Shown: positions 61,385 to 64,000 of the stretch, in pieces
Layout: each line of letters opens with the position of its first letter
Numbering within the stretch: the stretch's first letter is position 1
Source: Candidatus Krumholzibacteriota bacterium
GTDB lineage: Bacteria > Krumholzibacteriota > Krumholzibacteriia > LZORAL124-64-63
DNA: 64,000 bases
Assembly: GCA_022711765.1 (NCBI GenBank)
Contig: JAKLEB010000001.1
Coordinates: 974,694 to 1,038,693, forward strand
Direction of reading: 5' to 3'
The notes under the pieces: model-generated
The model's input: the letters and a program-made list of their open reading frames with translations, nothing else
What the model was told of the DNA's origin: nothing
Databases searched by the model: none
Position numbers and translations under genes: made by a program

Positions 61385-62128
61385 TCAGCTCTCCCTGCCG
61401 GCCGCGTTCAGGCGGTCGAGGACCTCGAGCAACTGCGCGAGGTCGTCGATCACGAACTCCGCCTCGGCCGCGGCCAGCTCCTCGGCTGCCGCGCCGGAGC
61501 GGTCCTTGTACGGCACCGCCTTGTCGCCGTAGCGCGCCCACACCGTGTGCAGGCCGAGGTCCTTGGCGCCGCGGATGTCGCGCGTCGGCCAGTCGCCGAT
61601 CATCACGGCCTCGCGGGGACTCACGCCGAGGTCGCGCAGCGCCAGGTTGAAGGGCAGCGGATCCGGCTTGCGGACGCCCGTGTCGTCATACGTGAAGACG
61701 CGGTCGAACGTGTGCTGCAGGCCGAGGCTGCAGAGGCGCAGCCACGCCTCGAACCGGGGCGCGTCGCTCACCACGGCGAGACCGTAGCCATCGCGCAGGA
61801 GACGGTTGAGCACCATCTTGGCGTGCGGGTACAGCACCAGCGAGCCGTCGCGGGCGCGGCGGTAGGCGACCACGGCGGCGGCGAGGATGCGGTCGTCGAC
61901 CTCGCCGGCGAACGTCTGCAGGAAGCGGTTGAACACCTTCTGGTACTCGATGCCCTCGCGCCGGTAGATCTCGTACAGGCGCTGGTGCGCGGTCGCCGCG
62001 TCCAGGGGCAGACCGGCGTCGATCATCGCGTCGATCGCCGCGCGGATCGCGTCGTCCTTGGCCTTGAGGAAGTCGGTCAGGGTGTTGTCGAGGTCGAAGA
62101 TCACCGCGCGGATCGGTCGCTGCTGCAT
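61385..62128 (-). CDS. HAD-superfamily hydrolase
   Basis: A 247-residue haloacid dehalogenase-like phosphatase: motif I FDLDNTLTDF, motif II VVSDAPR, motif III RKPDPLP and IGDWPTRDIRGAKD. The helical cap is of subfamily IA. It probably dephosphorylates a small metabolite; the substrate is not predictable. It is followed at once by the NAD(P)H-hydrate repair gene, so a metabolite-repair role (phosphoglycolate-type) is possible. Confidence 0.9.
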   Translation of the reverse strand: MQQRPIRAVIFDLDNTLTDFLKAKDDAIRAAIDAMIDAGLPLDAATAHQRLYEIYRREGIEYQKVFNRFLQTFAGEVDDRILAAAVVAYRRARDGSLVLYPHAKMVLNRLLRDGYGLAVVSDAPRFEAWLRLCSLGLQHTFDRVFTYDDTGVRKPDPLPFNLALRDLGVSPREAVMIGDWPTRDIRGAKDLGLHTVWARYGDKAVPYKDRSGAAAEELAAAEAEFVIDDLAQLLEVLDRLNAAGRES

Positions 62129-62203
62129 GGCGGCCCCTTTCTTGCCGGCGCGCACCGGGCGCGATATTAATGGTTCGACGCCGACCCGTACAGGGAGGAT
62201 CGC

Positions 62204-63037
62204 TTGCCGTTGATCACCCCCCCGCCGCGCCGACCTCGCCTGTGGCACGCCTGGACGCCGATCCAGCTCTCGATCTTCGCGGCGCTGCTCGTGGTGGCCG
62301 ACGCGTTCTGGCGGCTGGCGCTCTACCAGCTGATCCAGGACGCGTTCGCGACCGTGATCGCCGCGTCGTTCCTGGCGGTGGTGCTGCCGTGCCTGGTACT
62401 CGCGCGATGGCACGGCGAGACGCTCTCGGGCGCGTTCGAGCTGCGGCCGCGGTCTCGCGCGGTGATCGGCGGCGTCGCGGCCGGTCTGCTCGGGTGGGCG
62501 CCGGCCGGTCTGCTGGCCGACTGGTCGGCCACGCTGCGGCCGCCCACGCCGGAGCAGCTCGAGCTGCTCGAAGCGCAGCTGCCCACGGGCACCGCCGGCA
62601 TCGTCACGGCCGCGCTCGCGGCGGTGATCGTCGCGCCGTTCGCGGAGGAACTGCTGTTCCGCGGCCTGTTCTTCCGACTCGCGCGCGATCAGTGGGGCTT
62701 CGCCGGCGGCGCGGTCCTGACGGCGCTCTTCTTCGGCGTGCTGCACGACCAGCCGTGGAGCCTCTTCGGCCTGGTCGGACTGGGACTCCTGTTCGCCTGC
62801 CTCTACCAGTGGACCGGTTCGCTCGTCGCGCCGTTCGCCGCGCACGCGGCGCACAATGCGGTCACCCTGGTGGTGCTGCTGAGACTCGACGGGGATCTCG
62901 AGGCCGAGGTCTTGACCGGTCCCGCCGGCTGGGCCCTCCTGGCGGCGAGCGCCGCGCTCCTCGCCTGGCTGCTCGTCTGGCTGCGGCGGCGGGGACCCGT
63001 GCCGGCGGCCGCTACTCCTGGAGGCGACCGAGGCTGA
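62204..63037 (+). CDS. CPBP family intramembrane metalloprotease
   Basis: 277 residues with about seven membrane segments and the CAAX-protease signature: EELLFRGLFF, LFFGVLHD and AAHNAV, the glutamates and histidines that bind zinc. The substrate is unknown (bacteriocin-immunity or prenyl-protein-like roles in relatives). The TTG start has GGAGG 5 bases upstream. Its 3' end overlaps the divergent-strand zinc-ribbon gene by 26 bases, tail to tail. Confidence 0.92.
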   Translation: MPLITPPPRRPRLWHAWTPIQLSIFAALLVVADAFWRLALYQLIQDAFATVIAASFLAVVLPCLVLARWHGETLSGAFELRPRSRAVIGGVAAGLLGWAPAGLLADWSATLRPPTPEQLELLEAQLPTGTAGIVTAALAAVIVAPFAEELLFRGLFFRLARDQWGFAGGAVLTALFFGVLHDQPWSLFGLVGLGLLFACLYQWTGSLVAPFAAHAAHNAVTLVVLLRLDGDLEAEVLTGPAGWALLAASAALLAWLLVWLRRRGPVPAAATPGGDRG

Positions 63038-63185
63038 TCTCCCCGTTGTCGATCCGCATCGTGTGTCCGCAAGCCGGGTTGTGGCAGACCCAGGCCTTGT
63101 AGCGGATGGTCGCGCCGTCGCGGCCGTAGTCCGAAAGGGGCAGCAAGAGACCCTTGCCGCATTTCAGGCAGGTCGGGAATTCCAT
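63012..63185 (-). CDS. Small zinc-ribbon-like protein
   Basis: 57 residues with two cysteine pairs, CLKCGKG and CHNPACGH, separated by about 25 residues, forming a likely zinc knuckle. The middle (LSDYGRDGATIRYKAWV) is strand-like. ATG 63185 has AGAGG 7-8 bases upstream; the longer frame to 63263 is not needed. No partner is seen; it may be a regulatory or RNA-binding peptide. I know similar two-knuckle proteins as hypothetical in many genomes. Confidence 0.75.
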   Translation of the reverse strand: MEFPTCLKCGKGLLLPLSDYGRDGATIRYKAWVCHNPACGHTMRIDNGEISLGRLQE

Positions 63186-63306
63186 CGTCGCACCTCTGTG
63201 AGCGGTCGCGCCTCCGCGTCCGCCTCGCCGACAACTCCACCCGGCGTCCCCACCCGGGGCCACCCTCGGTCGCCGTCAACACAGAGTAGATCAATCGTGT
63301 ATATTC

Positions 63307-64000
63307 TCAACCACCCGCCGCCGGAATGGCCGCCTCGCGCCGCGCCCCCTGCACCATGGCGAGCAGACCGGTTTCCATGGCCCGGGCCGTGGCCGCCGGG
63401 CCGGTCAGCTTGAAGAACAGGCTGCCCTGCGGACCCTCCAGCACGACCCCGACCAGCCGGTAGCCGGCCTGCGGTCCGCCGCTGCCGCCCGCCGGCATGC
63501 CCATGCCGCCGGCCTCGTAGGTGCCGTCGACCGCGACCACGTGCGCGGGCATGCCGGCCACCTCGAACGAGCGGCGCTCGGCCGTCGCGGCCGGATCGCC
63601 GCCGTCAGGCAGGCTCATCTGACCGATCCAGCGCTGCAGGTTCGCCTCGGTGCCGCCGCCGGAGGCAGGTCCGAAATAGAAGACGTTGACCTCGGCCGGC
63701 GCGGGGTCGCCGGCGACGGGCGCCAGCTGGTACTGCGCCTGCCGCATGCCGCTGGGTCCGAGGTCTCGCCATGCGGCCGGCGGCTGGAAGGTGACGCCGG
63801 CGAGGGCGACGGCGCCGGTCGCCGGGCGCGCGGGCGCGTCGGCCGGCGGCTGGACCGCAGGGCGGGGTGCGTCGGCCGCGGCGGCCGTCTTCTCGCCCCG
63901 GGTCCGGTCACCGCCGCCGTCGCCGCAAGCGGCGAGCAGCAGCAGGCCGGCCAGGCCGAGCAGGACCGCGCGCGACCTCGCGAAATCTTGCTGGGTGCTC
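63307..64000 (-). CDS. Lipoprotein of unknown function (5' end outside window)
   Basis: The frame runs from the window edge to a stop at 63307 (about 230 residues visible). The N-terminus has a lipobox, GLLLLAACGDGG. An alanine/proline linker follows, then a domain starting VTFQPPAAWRDLGPSG and including VNVFYFGPASGGG and FEVAGMPAHVV. Its end (FFKLTGPAATARAME) resembles small periplasmic proteins with a DUF-like fold. No initiation codon is seen before the window ends, so the start is upstream of it (above 64000). Confidence 0.8.
   Translation of the reverse strand, partial: STQQDFARSRAVLLGLAGLLLLAACGDGGGDRTRGEKTAAAADAPRPAVQPPADAPARPATGAVALAGVTFQPPAAWRDLGPSGMRQAQYQLAPVAGDPAPAEVNVFYFGPASGGGTEANLQRWIGQMSLPDGGDPAATAERRSFEVAGMPAHVVAVDGTYEAGGMGMPAGGSGGPQAGYRLVGVVLEGPQGSLFFKLTGPAATARAMETGLLAMVQGARREAAIPAAGG

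Overview
This window is dense (about one gene per 1.2 kb), very GC-rich, and looks like a chromosomal segment of a free-living bacterium. Four large secreted proteins end in a FlgD/T9SS type-A-like C-terminal domain (NPFNPQTT... WDGRD ... ASGVYF). There are two separate ferredoxin-linked 2-oxoacid oxidoreductases, GTG/TTG starts with strong GGAGG sites are common, and choice-of-anchor-like extracellular modules occur. Together these suggest a high-GC lineage of the FCB superphylum, such as the candidate phyla Krumholzibacteriota, Eisenbacteria or Latescibacterota. That placement is inference. I saw no rRNA, tRNA, insertion sequence, prophage or CRISPR array.

Layout: 1-3351 (+) carries envelope nucleotide-sugar genes (UDP-sugar dehydrogenase end, RmlC-like epimerase, DegT aminotransferase) followed by a porphobilinogen-deaminase-like protein that has lost its cofactor cysteine. 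3352-10190 (-) is a pyrimidine operon, pyrR-pyrB-pyrC-TPR lipoprotein-pyrK-pyrD. It starts from a clear promoter and a leader that holds a PyrR-binding loop and an intrinsic terminator. 10201-13410 (-) holds a tandem ABC ATPase, a LysM/TPR lipoprotein and a tRNA-dihydrouridine synthase. 13572-14240 is a small secreted protein. 14334-16912 (-) is korAB. 17052-22071 (+) holds a glycosyltransferase, a nitrilase-family amidase, an ECF sigma factor and a membrane-anchored VWA protein in the anti-sigma position.

22091-28551 (-) is a glycogen/sugar block, galT-glgA-histidine kinase-response regulator-glgC. 28714-35395 (-) holds two paralogous ~1000-residue secreted proteins. 35495-40478 (-) holds a DUF3473-type polysaccharide deacetylase, methyltransferase, cupin, endonuclease/phosphatase, NadR-like P-loop kinase and an OpgC-like membrane protein. 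40593-49085 (-) holds a secreted propeller-like protein, the porGDAB operon and a papain-type protease fused to a beta-helix.

49270-59755 (-) runs tsaD, a large signalling run and then priA. The signalling run contains a receiver-GGDEF protein, two histidine kinase/HD-GYP hybrids (one with a broken HD pair) and two single-domain receivers. 59836-64000 holds the NAD(P)H-hydrate repair enzyme, a HAD hydrolase, a CPBP protease, a tiny zinc-ribbon protein and the end of a lipoprotein gene.

The most rewarding loci are the pyr leader with its in-frame upstream start, the degenerate HemC homologue, the signalling island, and the secreted proteins with a shared C-terminal domain.
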